Below are positions 1 to 7,440 of a stretch of 29,150 bases of DNA, piece by piece (position 1 is the stretch's first letter; each line of letters opens with the position of its first letter). The stretch spans positions 1 to 29,150 of IMG/VR virus record IMGVR_UViG_3300027833_000176. One strand, written 5' to 3'. The position numbers and the translations under genes were made by a program. The stretch comes from a virus. The notes beneath the pieces are model-generated. The model made no database searches. It was not told the DNA's origin and saw nothing but the letters and a program-made list of their open reading frames with translations.

Positions 1-38
1 GAAATTTCTAATAGTCTTTTGTATGATTTTTTGATCAT
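1..38 (-). CDS. start of an unidentified gene, cut by the window edge
   Basis: An ATG at 38-36 overlaps the TGA stop of the primase gene (37-35) as ATGA, the same coupling used elsewhere in this operon. The visible 12 codons read MIKKSYKRLLEI and stay open to the window edge. The fragment is too short to name. Its overlap with the primase implies co-translation and suggests the operon continues to the left. Confidence 0.5.
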   Translation of the reverse strand, partial: MIKKSYKRLLEI

Positions 39-964
39 ATAGCTAATTTTTGTTCCATTAAATCGTAGTAGGTTAATGGTAACGTTGTTTGTATAAGTTT
101 AGTGAAATTTTCGAAACCCATTTCACTCGGATCCTTATCTTGCAAATCTACAAGATAGACTTCTTTACCTTCTGCCATTAATCTTTCACAGAATTTTAAA
201 GCTTGTTTAATTGCATCCCTATCTAATGCAATGTAAATTTTATCTACTACAGATGTAACTATCTTTTTCATTAAGCTACTCTGTATATTTTTCCCTAATA
301 GTGGGATTGCGTTTCTTTTTATAGCAATGGCATCGAATAACCCTTCACATAAAATTACTGGTACATTCCAATTAATTAAATGTTCATTAGGTATTACGTC
401 TCTACTTGCTGAGGGGTTTCTATATTTAATATATGGTTCTTTTTCAAATGAACGAGCAGTAAAGTAGTTTAAACCACCATTTGCATCATACGTTGGGATT
501 ATAATCATATTTTTGTATAAACCTGTTTTACAATAACCTATGTTGTACTTGAGAATATCGTATTTACTCACGTGTCTATTTTTTAGGTACGCAGTAGCGT
601 GTCTAGCCATTATATCGCTATTATCAACGCCTTCTAGGCCAATATATTCATCTGGTAATACAACAGTAGATACAACTTGTGTCTCCTTAATTGATTTAGA
701 TGATTTAACTAAACTACCTAATTCTACAAACTTATCTGCAGCAGCCTTAACTTGTCTAAATAAGTTATATATTGTAGTACCCCTAGCATCACATGCCCAA
801 CAATGCCATTGATTTTTACCTTCACGGTTTTCCGTTAAATTAACCTCTAATTTGGGTTTGTGGTGGTTACATAAGGGACAATGATAAGCATAGTTGTTTC
901 GGGCAGTTGCCTTCCCCGAACCTAATACAGAATTTACTAATGTAACTAATAACTGGTTTACCAT
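35..964 (-). CDS. 61: DNA primase, T4 gp61-like (CHC2 zinc finger plus TOPRIM)
   Basis: Probable replicative primase that makes RNA primers for lagging-strand synthesis. It would normally act with a gp41-type helicase, which is not in this window. Visible features of the 309-residue product are a zinc-binding pair near the N-terminus, C29-P-L-C32 and H54-C55-W-A-C58, as in CHC2 primase fingers. A TOPRIM domain follows, with the catalytic glutamate in CEGLFDA (E207), the DxD motif in LDRDA (D248, D250) and a further acidic KDPSE motif around 277-281. T4 gp61 is 342 residues, so the length fits. It is the last complete gene of the operon, 18 bases after the GIY-YIG gene. The family call is firm; assignment to gp61 rather than another phage DnaG-type primase rests on length and on the T4-like neighbours. 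Confidence 0.85.
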   Translation of the reverse strand: MVNQLLVTLVNSVLGSGKATARNNYAYHCPLCNHHKPKLEVNLTENREGKNQWHCWACDARGTTIYNLFRQVKAAADKFVELGSLVKSSKSIKETQVVSTVVLPDEYIGLEGVDNSDIMARHATAYLKNRHVSKYDILKYNIGYCKTGLYKNMIIIPTYDANGGLNYFTARSFEKEPYIKYRNPSASRDVIPNEHLINWNVPVILCEGLFDAIAIKRNAIPLLGKNIQSSLMKKIVTSVVDKIYIALDRDAIKQALKFCERLMAEGKEVYLVDLQDKDPSEMGFENFTKLIQTTLPLTYYDLMEQKLAI

Positions 965-982
965 AAATGGTAATATACGACT

Positions 983-1465
983 TTATTTTCGCTCAACCAC
1001 AAGATCTTCAAATGCTATATCAGCTAAATCTTTAGTAAAGAATTTACCTAGAATATTATCATTAAAAAATTCATCTGGTTTTTCTAATACTTGATACAAC
1101 ATTTGATATTTAATTTCAAAATAGGTAAGTTGTTTTTTTGTTTGTACACATTTTAATATAGTGCGTTCAAATTCATCTTTTTTCCCTTCAACTAATAATT
1201 TTTTTATATCAGTTTGAGAACCATAATAGGTCATCCAATCTGATTCCTTAACTACTAATTTATATGAAGGTCTTCTACCAACCACCCCAGTTAGAGCTGC
1301 TAGTTCTTTTTTACCCAATTTTTTCTTTTGATTATGAAATAATACTTTCTTCCCAATATACGATTTACCCGTAGGTTTATGTGTTGTCATGTAAACGAAA
1401 CCGAATGTGTTTTCTGGGAATTGAGTAATATCTCCTATTTCATGTTGCTTATAGGTCCAACTCAT
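983..1465 (-). CDS. GIY-YIG family endonuclease (putative)
   Basis: Probable DNA endonuclease of the GIY-YIG superfamily, 160 residues. Near the N-terminus GFVY (22-25) stands in for GIY, followed after ten residues by SYIGKK (35-40), the YIG motif. A second block DWMTYYGSQ (76-84) matches the YYGS motif seen in many phage members. E117 in LTYFEIKYQ is the likely metal-binding glutamate. The usual catalytic arginine after YIG is not obvious; the segment there is lysine-rich, and R64/R65 are possible substitutes. No DNA-binding domain such as NUMOD is visible. It sits between the fibre genes and the primase and has its own motif-containing leader. It could be a free-standing homing nuclease or a phage DNA-processing enzyme; the sequence does not decide between these. 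Confidence 0.7.
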   Translation of the reverse strand: MSWTYKQHEIGDITQFPENTFGFVYMTTHKPTGKSYIGKKVLFHNQKKKLGKKELAALTGVVGRRPSYKLVVKESDWMTYYGSQTDIKKLLVEGKKDEFERTILKCVQTKKQLTYFEIKYQMLYQVLEKPDEFFNDNILGKFFTKDLADIAFEDLVVERK

Positions 1466-1500
1466 AATTTTATCTTTAAATGTATATAACTAATTTGTGG

Positions 1501-1510
1501 TTATAAATAT
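1501..1510. promoter_or_regulatory. inverted T4-late-promoter-like motif before the GIY-YIG gene
   Basis: The plus strand reads TTATAAATAT, so the coding strand reads ATATTTATAA, 35 bases upstream of the nuclease ATG. It is one of seven exact TATAAATA octamers in the window, all intergenic. Promoter function and orientation are inferred. This copy lies farther from its gene than most of the others (11 to 17 bases). Confidence 0.45.
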
Positions 1511-1522
1511 TAATTTAATATT
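1506..1522. repeat. AT-only inverted repeat in the longest intergenic gap
   Basis: AATATTAA, one central T, then TTAATATT form a perfect 8-base inverted repeat that overlaps the late-promoter-like motif. It lies between the 132-residue fibre-associated gene and the nuclease gene. With no GC pairs and a one-base centre it is a poor candidate for an intrinsic terminator. It may be a protein-binding dyad or simply a product of AT-rich composition. Confidence 0.3.
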
Positions 1523-1546
1523 ACTAACAACCTACATATATAACTT

Positions 1547-1945
1547 TTAACAGAATGTAATATTCCCTACTTCTCCTGCTGCTAATCCTCTACCACCTAT
1601 AGTTAATAATACAGTGGCAGTACCACTTACAAAATGGGCAGGGTAAACACCAGTGGATGCAGTTGTGGTTAAGGAAGAATTAGTGTATACTATATCTCCT
1701 ACTGAGGGAATTTGAATTGAGCCTTGGTGATAATATGGAATTGTACAATTTGAGCCACAACTTGACAATAAAGGATTAACATAAAATGTTTGTAAGTTAC
1801 TAAAACCATAAAAGTCAGTTATTGCATCAGGGGCTGCAAACCCAGCAGTGTCACTAAAAGTACCCAAAGATTGGTTTGTAGCAGAGGCCCCTAGTTCTAC
1901 TCTAATATCATTTATACTTAGTGGTCCGGTTGTCGGTAAAGCCAT
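1547..1945 (-). CDS. small fibre-associated virion protein (LPTTGPL-type)
   Basis: Unnamed 132-residue protein. The N-terminus (ALPTTGPLSINDIRVELG) and the segment DTAGFAAPDAITDFYGFS (about 32-49) are of a kind I recall from fibre or adhesin-tip proteins of marine phages; that recall cannot be checked here. The C-terminal two thirds is rich in Thr, Ser, Gly and Val and looks like beta structure, with three cysteines around 62-67 and at the last residue. Its ATG shares one base with the stop of the giant fibre gene (TAATG), so the two are translationally coupled. That supports a role at the fibre tip or in fibre assembly. It has no signal peptide, as expected for a virion protein. Confidence 0.6.
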   Translation of the reverse strand: MALPTTGPLSINDIRVELGASATNQSLGTFSDTAGFAAPDAITDFYGFSNLQTFYVNPLLSSCGSNCTIPYYHQGSIQIPSVGDIVYTNSSLTTTASTGVYPAHFVSGTATVLLTIGGRGLAAGEVGNITFC

Positions 1946-4900
1946 TATATTTTTCTTTTAAGTTCGTCTATTTGTTTCTGTTGATCTTTTATTGCTTCAA
2001 TTAGTAATGGAATTATCTTTTCGTAATTAACTGCCTTATACCCACTGTCTCTAGTTGTAACAGCTTCTGGTAATATTGATTCTATTTCTTGGGCAATTAC
2101 TCCTACATCATGTCCTTTGTTTCCATGTATATTTTTAACTCCTACAATATCTAATTCTTTCCAGTCAAAGTTTACACCATTAATTCTTTCTACTTTATCT
2201 ATAGCATGCTCAATTGGTTTAATGTTACATTTTAGCCTCCTATCAGAAGTAGAAAATGCTACAACATCATTTGTTGCATCAATTCTACCTGCGGTTGCGT
2301 TAAGTGTAGCAGTACCACCAACTTGTAAGTGAGTATTAATTGTAGCATTATTCATATATGTAGTACACGATGTGGTAGTTGTTAAATTAACCCCAACTAT
2401 AAAACTACTATGTGTATTAACTAAGTTATTATTACCACCTAAAATACCACTATATTTTGTGTTACAATTACTACAACCACCATTAATTACATTACACAAT
2501 CCCCCACCTATAAAACCCCAACATCCATTACTTATAGAATGATTTTGACCCCCACCAATAACAGACCATCCATTTGATCCTATAGTATTATTAGTACCAC
2601 CACCTATAAATTGACCTGTACCTAAACTAATGGAATGGGTTTCACCACCTACTATAGTGGAACTTTTAGCGATTGTAATACTATTATTACACCCACTTAC
2701 TATAGCATTATAACCAGTGGTGGATAAGGAAGTATCAATACAGTTATTCCTCCCAGATCCTATAAAACTATATACATCTGAAGAGGTGTTTTCAAATCCT
2801 CCTCCAATATGACCATAAGATTTTTCAATAAGGTTTTGACGTCCACCACCTATACCAGAAGAATTAGCTCCGTTTCGGATTTTATTAAGATAACCACCCG
2901 CTATAACTGCCCTAGTAGTATTTTTTATGCAAGAATCTCCACCACCTAATATTGAAGAATCATAAGTTGTTGATAAATGATTATTAGTTCCTCCTCCTAC
3001 AAAATTACCAAAACAGTTACCTTGTGAAGCATCAATTTGGTTTGATTTCCCACCTACAATAACGTTATATGAACCAGATACAAGAAGGTTATTTATCCCA
3101 CCTACTATGACTGGGGCAATAGACCCATATGCCGCACTACTACTACCTCCCCCTACAAATCCAAGGGATGTATCTACTGTTTTATTGTTATACCCACCTA
3201 CAACAGTATTGTAACCTTCTTTGGAATCCGCAGCACTTGAAGTAAAGTTATAGACACCATTACTAACTCCACCTCCTACAAATGAAGATGATGCTCCACC
3301 TTGAATGGTGTTAACACAACCTCCTACTATAGAAGAGTTAGGTGAGGTACTAATACCTCCTTTAAAGAAACCACCCCCTATAAATGAATATTGAGAGTCA
3401 GTAATGTTGCTACATTCTCCACCTACTATAACAGATGCATTACTGTTTGTTATTTTATTACAACAACCACCACCTATTTTAGAATTAACAATAGATCCCG
3501 TAATTGTATTACATCGACCACCAGATATAGTATTTGAATGGTTACTAGAATCTGTTTTTATCAAATTAGAATTACCACCACTTATAGTGTTGTTATAACC
3601 TGAACCAGCAGTATGTGATCCTGTTATAGAGTTTGATGATCCTCCGGCTATTACATGATTTGCAAAATTATTTCCTCTAATAGTACCGAATTGTCCACCA
3701 CCTATAGTATTATGTTCTTCGGCATCAATTGTGTTATTTTTACCACCACCTATGGTGTTTAAGTAACTATTAACACCATCAATTGAACTTGAAATACAGT
3801 TGTTACATCCACCTAATATGGCATTACAACCCCTATTTGATAAGATACAGTTACCCATACCTCCACCTATAACTTCCATTCCTTCAATTGTACCACCTAC
3901 AATATTAGTATTACAAACACAGTTTCCTGTTCCACCCCCAATAAAAGAACCACTAGAATTACCTAGTATTGAATTTGATCTACCACCCCCAATAGTATTA
4001 TCCTTACCCGTTGATGTTATAGTATGGGATTCACCAAACAAATAATTTCTGTTACTTAAGTCAATACATTGAATTGTTGTATTTGCATTTTTTGTTTCTA
4101 TATAATGATCAACAAATAATCTTCTAGTAGTTGCACTAACACTGGAACCATAAGCACGAATGTCTACATTACCATCTGAGTTATTTAAATCTCCTATTAT
4201 TAGATTAGCACTATTACTTTTAATACCACTATTACCCTCAAACCTTAACTCACAAGTTGTAGGGTTAAATGTTAAATCAGTTTTTGCACAGGCCGAAACG
4301 GTTGATGTACCATTTGCGGTTAATATTCTATTAGTATCAGGGGTAATAATAGCATTGAACCCAGAACCTGATGAACCGCTAGAACCGCTTGAACCCGAAG
4401 AACCCCCTGAACCGTTTGAACCTGATGAACCTGATGAACCTGAAGAACCTGATGAACCACTAGAGCCACTAGAGCCTGATGAACCACCTGAACCATTAGA
4501 ACCTGAACTACCTGATGAACCACTAGAGCCGGATGAACCACCTGAACCACTAGAACCACTAGAACCTGAACTACCTGAAGAACCTCCTGAACCGTTTGAA
4601 CCTGATGAACCTGATGAACCACTTGAGCCACTTGAACCACTAGAGCCGTTTGAACCACTTGAACCTGATGAACCACTAGAACCTGAACTACCAGATGAAC
4701 CTGATGAACCACCTGAACCACTTGAGCCACTAGAACCACTAGAGCCTGAACTACCTGATGATCCGCTAGAACCTGAAGAGCCTGAACTACCTGATGATCC
4801 GCTAGAACCTGAAGAGCCTGAAGAACCACCTGAACCACTTTCTCCTGATACTGAAAAACTTAAAAATACTGAATCTGTAGAATTAAAAGGTTGAGTATCT

Positions 4901-7410
4901 GATGTTCCTTCTTCTGATAGAGTAAAGGTATAATATGTTGAACCTACTGCAAAAACGATATTAGTAATTTTATATAAAGCAAAGGATGTTGAATCCGCAG
5001 TACGTGCTACTTGAACATATCCTTTTGTATCATTATCTACATTTGTTAGTGAATCATAAAATTCTGATAGATCATCTCCATTGATATCCTTTTCATCAAT
5101 ATAGGCAGCTGTTGCTAGATCAAGATTTATACTATTAAATCTTAAACTTCCATCCCCATCAGAACCGGCTGTAATAGGAGAATTATTATATTCATATTCG
5201 AATGTAATAGCACCGTTTGCTCCTCTTATACCACTTGAACCAGATGAACCACTTGAACCTGAAGAGCCACTTGAACCACTTGAACCGCTTGAACCTGAAG
5301 AACCTGAAGAACCGCCTGAACCACTGGAACCACTAGAGCCTGATGATCCTGAAGAACCACTAGAGCCTGATGATCCTGAAGAACCACTAGAGCCTGATGA
5401 TCCTGAAGAACCATCTCCACCTGAAGCACCATCTAAATTAATATCCCAAGATGTATATGTACCACTTCCTACTGTCCTTGTAGGTGTTCCAAAACATAAT
5501 ACTCCTGTTGCAGAAACGTATGTAAGTACTTCACATTCTTGGAAGTTAGTAGCATCATAGGCTACAACAATGGATTGTGCTGTTGTATATGCTAATCCTG
5601 TATCTACATCTAAACAACCTTGGTTACCTAATATAAAAGAATCTGTTGATGTTGTAGCATATTTATCTCCATCTTCTCCTGATGAGCCACTTGAGCCTGA
5701 AGAGCCGCTTGAACCTGAAGAACCACCTGAGCCACTTGAACCACTAGAGCCTGAAGAGCCACTTGAACCACTTGAACCACTTGAACCTGATGAACCAGAT
5801 GAACCATTTGAACCGTTAGAGCCACTAGAGCCTGAAGAGCCGGATGAACCACCTGAACCGCTTGAACCACTAGAACCGGATGAACCACCTGAACCACTTG
5901 ATCCACTAGACCCCGAAGAACCACCTGAACCACTGGAACCGCTTGAACCGCTTGAACCACTTGAACCTGATGAACCAGAAGAACCACCTGAACCTGAAGA
6001 ACCAGAAGAACCACCTGAACCGTTAGAACCTGAACTACCTGATGAACCTCCTGAACCGCTTGAACCACTAGAACCGCTTGAACCTCCTGAACCGCTTGAA
6101 CCAGATGAACCACCTGAGCCGCTAGAACCTGAAGAGCCGGATGAGCCACTAGAACCTGAAGAGCCAGAAGAACCTCCTGAACCACTTGAACCTGATGAGC
6201 CTCCTGAACCACTTGAACCCGATGAACCACCTGAACCACTTGATCCGGATGAACCCGAAGAGCCTGATGAACCACTAGAACCTGAAGAGCCTGATGAACC
6301 ACCTGAACCACTAGAACCTGAAGAACCAGAAGAACCAGAAGAGCCACTTGAACCCGAAGAGCCTGATGAGCCAGAAGAACCACCTGAACCTGAAGAGCCT
6401 GATGATCCACTAGAACCATCACCTCCTGAGGCACCTGCTAAATTTACACACCAAGTACCTGAACCACCTGATGTTCCTGTTGAAGTAATAACTGTTAATA
6501 CAATTGCCCCTGTTGCTGAGGTGTATGAATCTACAGTACATTCTAAGAAGTTTGTAGCATTTAAGGATAATAATATTGTTTGTGCTGCAGTATACGCTAA
6601 ACCTGTTCCTATAGTTAAGTTAAGAGTAGCACCTAGGGTTTGAGGTAAACTTATATTTTGGGTAGTACAATTAGCATATATATCACCCCCCTCACCATCT
6701 GCACCTGAACTACCTGAAGAGCCTGAAGAGCCACTTGAACCAGAAGAACCGGATGAACCAGAAGAGCCACTTGAACCACTTGAACCTGAAGAGCCTGATG
6801 AACCACCTGAACCACTGGAACCGCTTGAGCCTGAAGAGCCACCTGAACCTGAAGAGCCAGAAGAGCCACTTGAACCTGATGAACCTCCTGAACCGCTTGA
6901 ACCACTAGAACCGGATGAACCACCTGAACCACTTGATCCTGATGAACCAGAAGAACCACCTGAACCTGAAGAGCCTGATGAACCTGAAGAGCCTGATGAA
7001 CCTGATGAACCCCCTTCTCCTGAAGAGCCAGAAGAGCCACTTGAACCAGAAGAACCAGAAGAACCATCTGAACCTGAAGAGCCTGAACTACCTGATGAGC
7101 CACCTGAGCCTGAAGAGCCTGAAGAACCACCTGAACCAGAAGAGCCACTTGAACCAGAAGAACCTGCGGCACTTATAGTAGTTTTAAAAACTTGACCTGT
7201 AGTGTTATTATATGATAAATAATGTGTTTGTGTGGTTGATAGTAACTTACTAGGGTCAATATACATTGAACCTGTTAAAGTTGAAGAACCTGATATTGTT
7301 ATATCATAGGCATCTTCTCCTGTAAAAGCATCAACAGATTGAGAGACATGCCATGATTGGATTATCTCACCTTGTTGTATTTCTGATTGGTATTTAAATT
7401 GTTCAGCCAT
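1945..7410 (-). CDS. giant collagen-like tail fibre with C-terminal S74 chaperone
   Basis: An 1821-residue fibre that probably contacts the host surface. Residues 1-82 form an N-terminal region with the IQSWHVSQSVDAFTGEDAYD segment, likely the attachment end. Four Gly-Ser-Ser/Gly-Ser-Gly collagen-like blocks follow, at about 83-242, 327-582, 661-730 and 854-1018. They are separated by three globular inserts; the first two are paralogous and the third begins IRGANGAITFEYEYN. Residues about 1137-1675 form a beta-roll with recurring GGG-x-x-N-x-I units and unusually many cysteines. Residues 1723-1821 are an S74 intramolecular chaperone starting at the S1722-D1723 cleavage-type site. A collagen-like triple helix and beta-roll imply a trimer, with the chaperone directing folding and then cleaving itself off. 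The gene follows a 30-base leader holding the late-promoter-like motif and is coupled to the downstream small gene. The N- and C-terminal assignments are strong; receptor specificity cannot be read. Confidence 0.92.
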   Translation of the reverse strand: MAEQFKYQSEIQQGEIIQSWHVSQSVDAFTGEDAYDITISGSSTLTGSMYIDPSKLLSTTQTHYLSYNNTTGQVFKTTISAAGSSGSSGSSGSGGSSGSSGSGGSSGSSGSSGSDGSSGSSGSSGSSGSSGEGGSSGSSGSSGSSGSSGSGGSSGSSGSSGSGGSSGSSGSSGSGGSSGSSGSSGSSGSGGSSGSSGSSGSGGSSGSSGSSGSSGSSGSSGSSGSSGSSGSSGSSGADGEGGDIYANCTTQNISLPQTLGATLNLTIGTGLAYTAAQTILLSLNATNFLECTVDSYTSATGAIVLTVITSTGTSGGSGTWCVNLAGASGGDGSSGSSGSSGSGGSSGSSGSSGSSGSSGSSGSSGSSGSGGSSGSSGSSGSSGSSGSSGSSGSGGSSGSSGSGGSSGSSGSGGSSGSSGSSGSSGSSGSSGSGGSSGSSGSGGSSGSSGSSGSGGSSGSSGSNGSGGSSGSSGSGGSSGSSGSSGSSGSSGSSGSGGSSGSSGSSGSGGSSGSSGSSGSGGSSGSSGSSGSNGSNGSSGSSGSSGSSGSSGSSGSSGSSGSGGSSGSSGSSGSSGSSGEDGDKYATTSTDSFILGNQGCLDVDTGLAYTTAQSIVVAYDATNFQECEVLTYVSATGVLCFGTPTRTVGSGTYTSWDINLDGASGGDGSSGSSGSSGSSGSSGSSGSSGSSGSSGSSGSGGSSGSSGSSGSSGSSGSSGSSGSSGSSGIRGANGAITFEYEYNNSPITAGSDGDGSLRFNSINLDLATAAYIDEKDINGDDLSEFYDSLTNVDNDTKGYVQVARTADSTSFALYKITNIVFAVGSTYYTFTLSEEGTSDTQPFNSTDSVFLSFSVSGESGSGGSSGSSGSSGSSGSSGSSGSSGSSGSSGSSGSSGSSGSGGSSGSSGSSGSSGSSGSSGSNGSSGSSGSSGSSGSSGSNGSGGSSGSSGSSGSSGSGGSSGSSGSSGSSGSNGSGGSSGSSGSSGSSGSSGSSGSSGSNGSGGSSGSSGSSGSSGSGFNAIITPDTNRILTANGTSTVSACAKTDLTFNPTTCELRFEGNSGIKSNSANLIIGDLNNSDGNVDIRAYGSSVSATTRRLFVDHYIETKNANTTIQCIDLSNRNYLFGESHTITSTGKDNTIGGGRSNSILGNSSGSFIGGGTGNCVCNTNIVGGTIEGMEVIGGGMGNCILSNRGCNAILGGCNNCISSSIDGVNSYLNTIGGGKNNTIDAEEHNTIGGGQFGTIRGNNFANHVIAGGSSNSITGSHTAGSGYNNTISGGNSNLIKTDSSNHSNTISGGRCNTITGSIVNSKIGGGCCNKITNSNASVIVGGECSNITDSQYSFIGGGFFKGGISTSPNSSIVGGCVNTIQGGASSSFVGGGVSNGVYNFTSSAADSKEGYNTVVGGYNNKTVDTSLGFVGGGSSSAAYGSIAPVIVGGINNLLVSGSYNVIVGGKSNQIDASQGNCFGNFVGGGTNNHLSTTYDSSILGGGDSCIKNTTRAVIAGGYLNKIRNGANSSGIGGGRQNLIEKSYGHIGGGFENTSSDVYSFIGSGRNNCIDTSLSTTGYNAIVSGCNNSITIAKSSTIVGGETHSISLGTGQFIGGGTNNTIGSNGWSVIGGGQNHSISNGCWGFIGGGLCNVINGGCSNCNTKYSGILGGNNNLVNTHSSFIVGVNLTTTTSCTTYMNNATINTHLQVGGTATLNATAGRIDATNDVVAFSTSDRRLKCNIKPIEHAIDKVERINGVNFDWKELDIVGVKNIHGNKGHDVGVIAQEIESILPEAVTTRDSGYKAVNYEKIIPLLIEAIKDQQKQIDELKRKI
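1948..2244 (-). other. S74 (endosialidase-type) intramolecular chaperone domain
   Basis: The last 99 residues of the giant fibre. They start DRRLKCNI after a serine, matching the Ser-Asp autocleavage junction of peptidase family S74. Further hallmarks are GVNFDWKE, HDVGVIAQEIESILPEAV, YKAVNYEKIIPLLIEAIK and a final helical DQQKQIDELKRKI. In characterised members the domain trimerises the fibre and is then released by cleavage at this serine. Here the serine codon lies at 2245-2247. Confidence 0.93.
2390..3999 (-). repeat. degenerate GGG-x-x-N-x-I beta-roll repeats in the fibre
   Basis: About 540 residues (roughly 1137-1675) built of recurring short units of the form (I/V)xGGGxxNxI, for example NTIGGGRSNSI, SFIGGGTGNCV and NAILGGCNNCI. 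Spacing varies from about 13 to 30 residues. The pattern resembles the head repeats of YadA-like trimeric adhesins, in which each unit forms two strands of a left-handed roll. Cysteines often occupy the asparagine positions. The DNA is diverged, so this is an old repeat rather than a recent expansion. Confidence 0.75.
4357..4850 (-). repeat. collagen-like Gly-Ser-Ser block 4
   Basis: About 165 residues of GSS triplets with interspersed GSG and GSN units, between globular insert 3 and the region before the beta-roll. It contains an exact 36-base tandem duplication at 4745-4816. Its reverse reading gives long Pro-Glu open frames on the plus strand that are artefacts. Confidence 0.9.
4745..4816 (-). 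repeat. exact 36-base tandem duplication in collagen block 4
   Basis: Two perfect copies, 4745-4780 and 4781-4816, of a 36-base unit encoding 12 residues, so the duplication preserves the frame. Neighbouring triplets use different serine codons and are not identical. An exact copy this long therefore points to recent slippage or unequal recombination that lengthened the fibre shaft. Confidence 0.9.
5222..5430 (-). repeat. collagen-like Gly-Ser-Ser block 3
   Basis: The shortest collagen-like block, about 70 residues, joining the second and third globular inserts. More than a third of it is the 27-base tandem run at 5327-5412. Confidence 0.9.
5327..5412 (-). repeat. exact 27-base tandem run (about 3.2 copies) in block 3
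   Basis: The unit, 5341-5367, is repeated exactly at 5368-5394. It continues as a partial copy to 5412, and 14 identical bases precede it from 5327. Each unit encodes nine residues (three GSS triplets), so copy-number change stays in frame. It looks like a recent slippage product. Confidence 0.9.
5667..6432 (-). repeat. collagen-like Gly-Ser-Ser block 2
   Basis: The longest block, about 255 residues of GSS/GSG triplets with a few GSN units, between the two paralogous globular inserts. Serine codons are mixed (TCN and AGY), so the DNA is less repetitive than the protein. Confidence 0.9.
6685..7164 (-). repeat. collagen-like Gly-Ser-Ser block 1
   Basis: About 160 residues of GSS and GSG triplets starting at G83, directly after the N-terminal attachment region. 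It ends at GADGEGGDIYAN, where the first globular insert begins. Confidence 0.9.
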
Positions 7411-7427
7411 GAATAAAAATGGGTTTA

Positions 7428-7437
7428 TTATAAATAT
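7428..7437. promoter_or_regulatory. inverted T4-late-promoter-like motif before the giant fibre gene
   Basis: TTATAAATAT on the plus strand, so the coding strand reads ATATTTATAA, 17 bases before the fibre ATG. The extended coding-strand form ATATTTATAATAAA is also found before the gene at 23951. This leader separates the fibre from the structural genes upstream, so the fibre may have its own transcript. Confidence 0.5.
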
Positions 7438-7440
7438 AAC

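Noticed and set aside
1506-1522. Intrinsic terminator between the small fibre-associated gene and the nuclease gene
   Set aside because: The inverted repeat has only A/T pairs, a one-base centre and no GC stem followed by a T run. It is listed only as an inverted repeat.
4160-6643. Long plus-strand open frames rich in Glu-Pro-Leu-Asp across the fibre gene
   Set aside because: They are the reverse complement of the Gly-Ser-Ser coding repeats (GGT/TCA/AGT reads as ACC/TGA/ACT in other phases). They have no independent start context and overlap a well-supported minus-strand fibre.
4357-7164. Possible CRISPR array or other spacer-repeat structure
   Set aside because: The repeats have no constant repeat/spacer alternation, keep a three-codon phase and encode collagen-like protein.
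4320-7172. Minus-strand open frames rich in Val-Gln-His-Leu inside the collagen region
   Set aside because: These are frame-shifted readings of the same GSS repeats. The correct frame runs uninterrupted from a recognised N-terminus to an S74 C-terminus.
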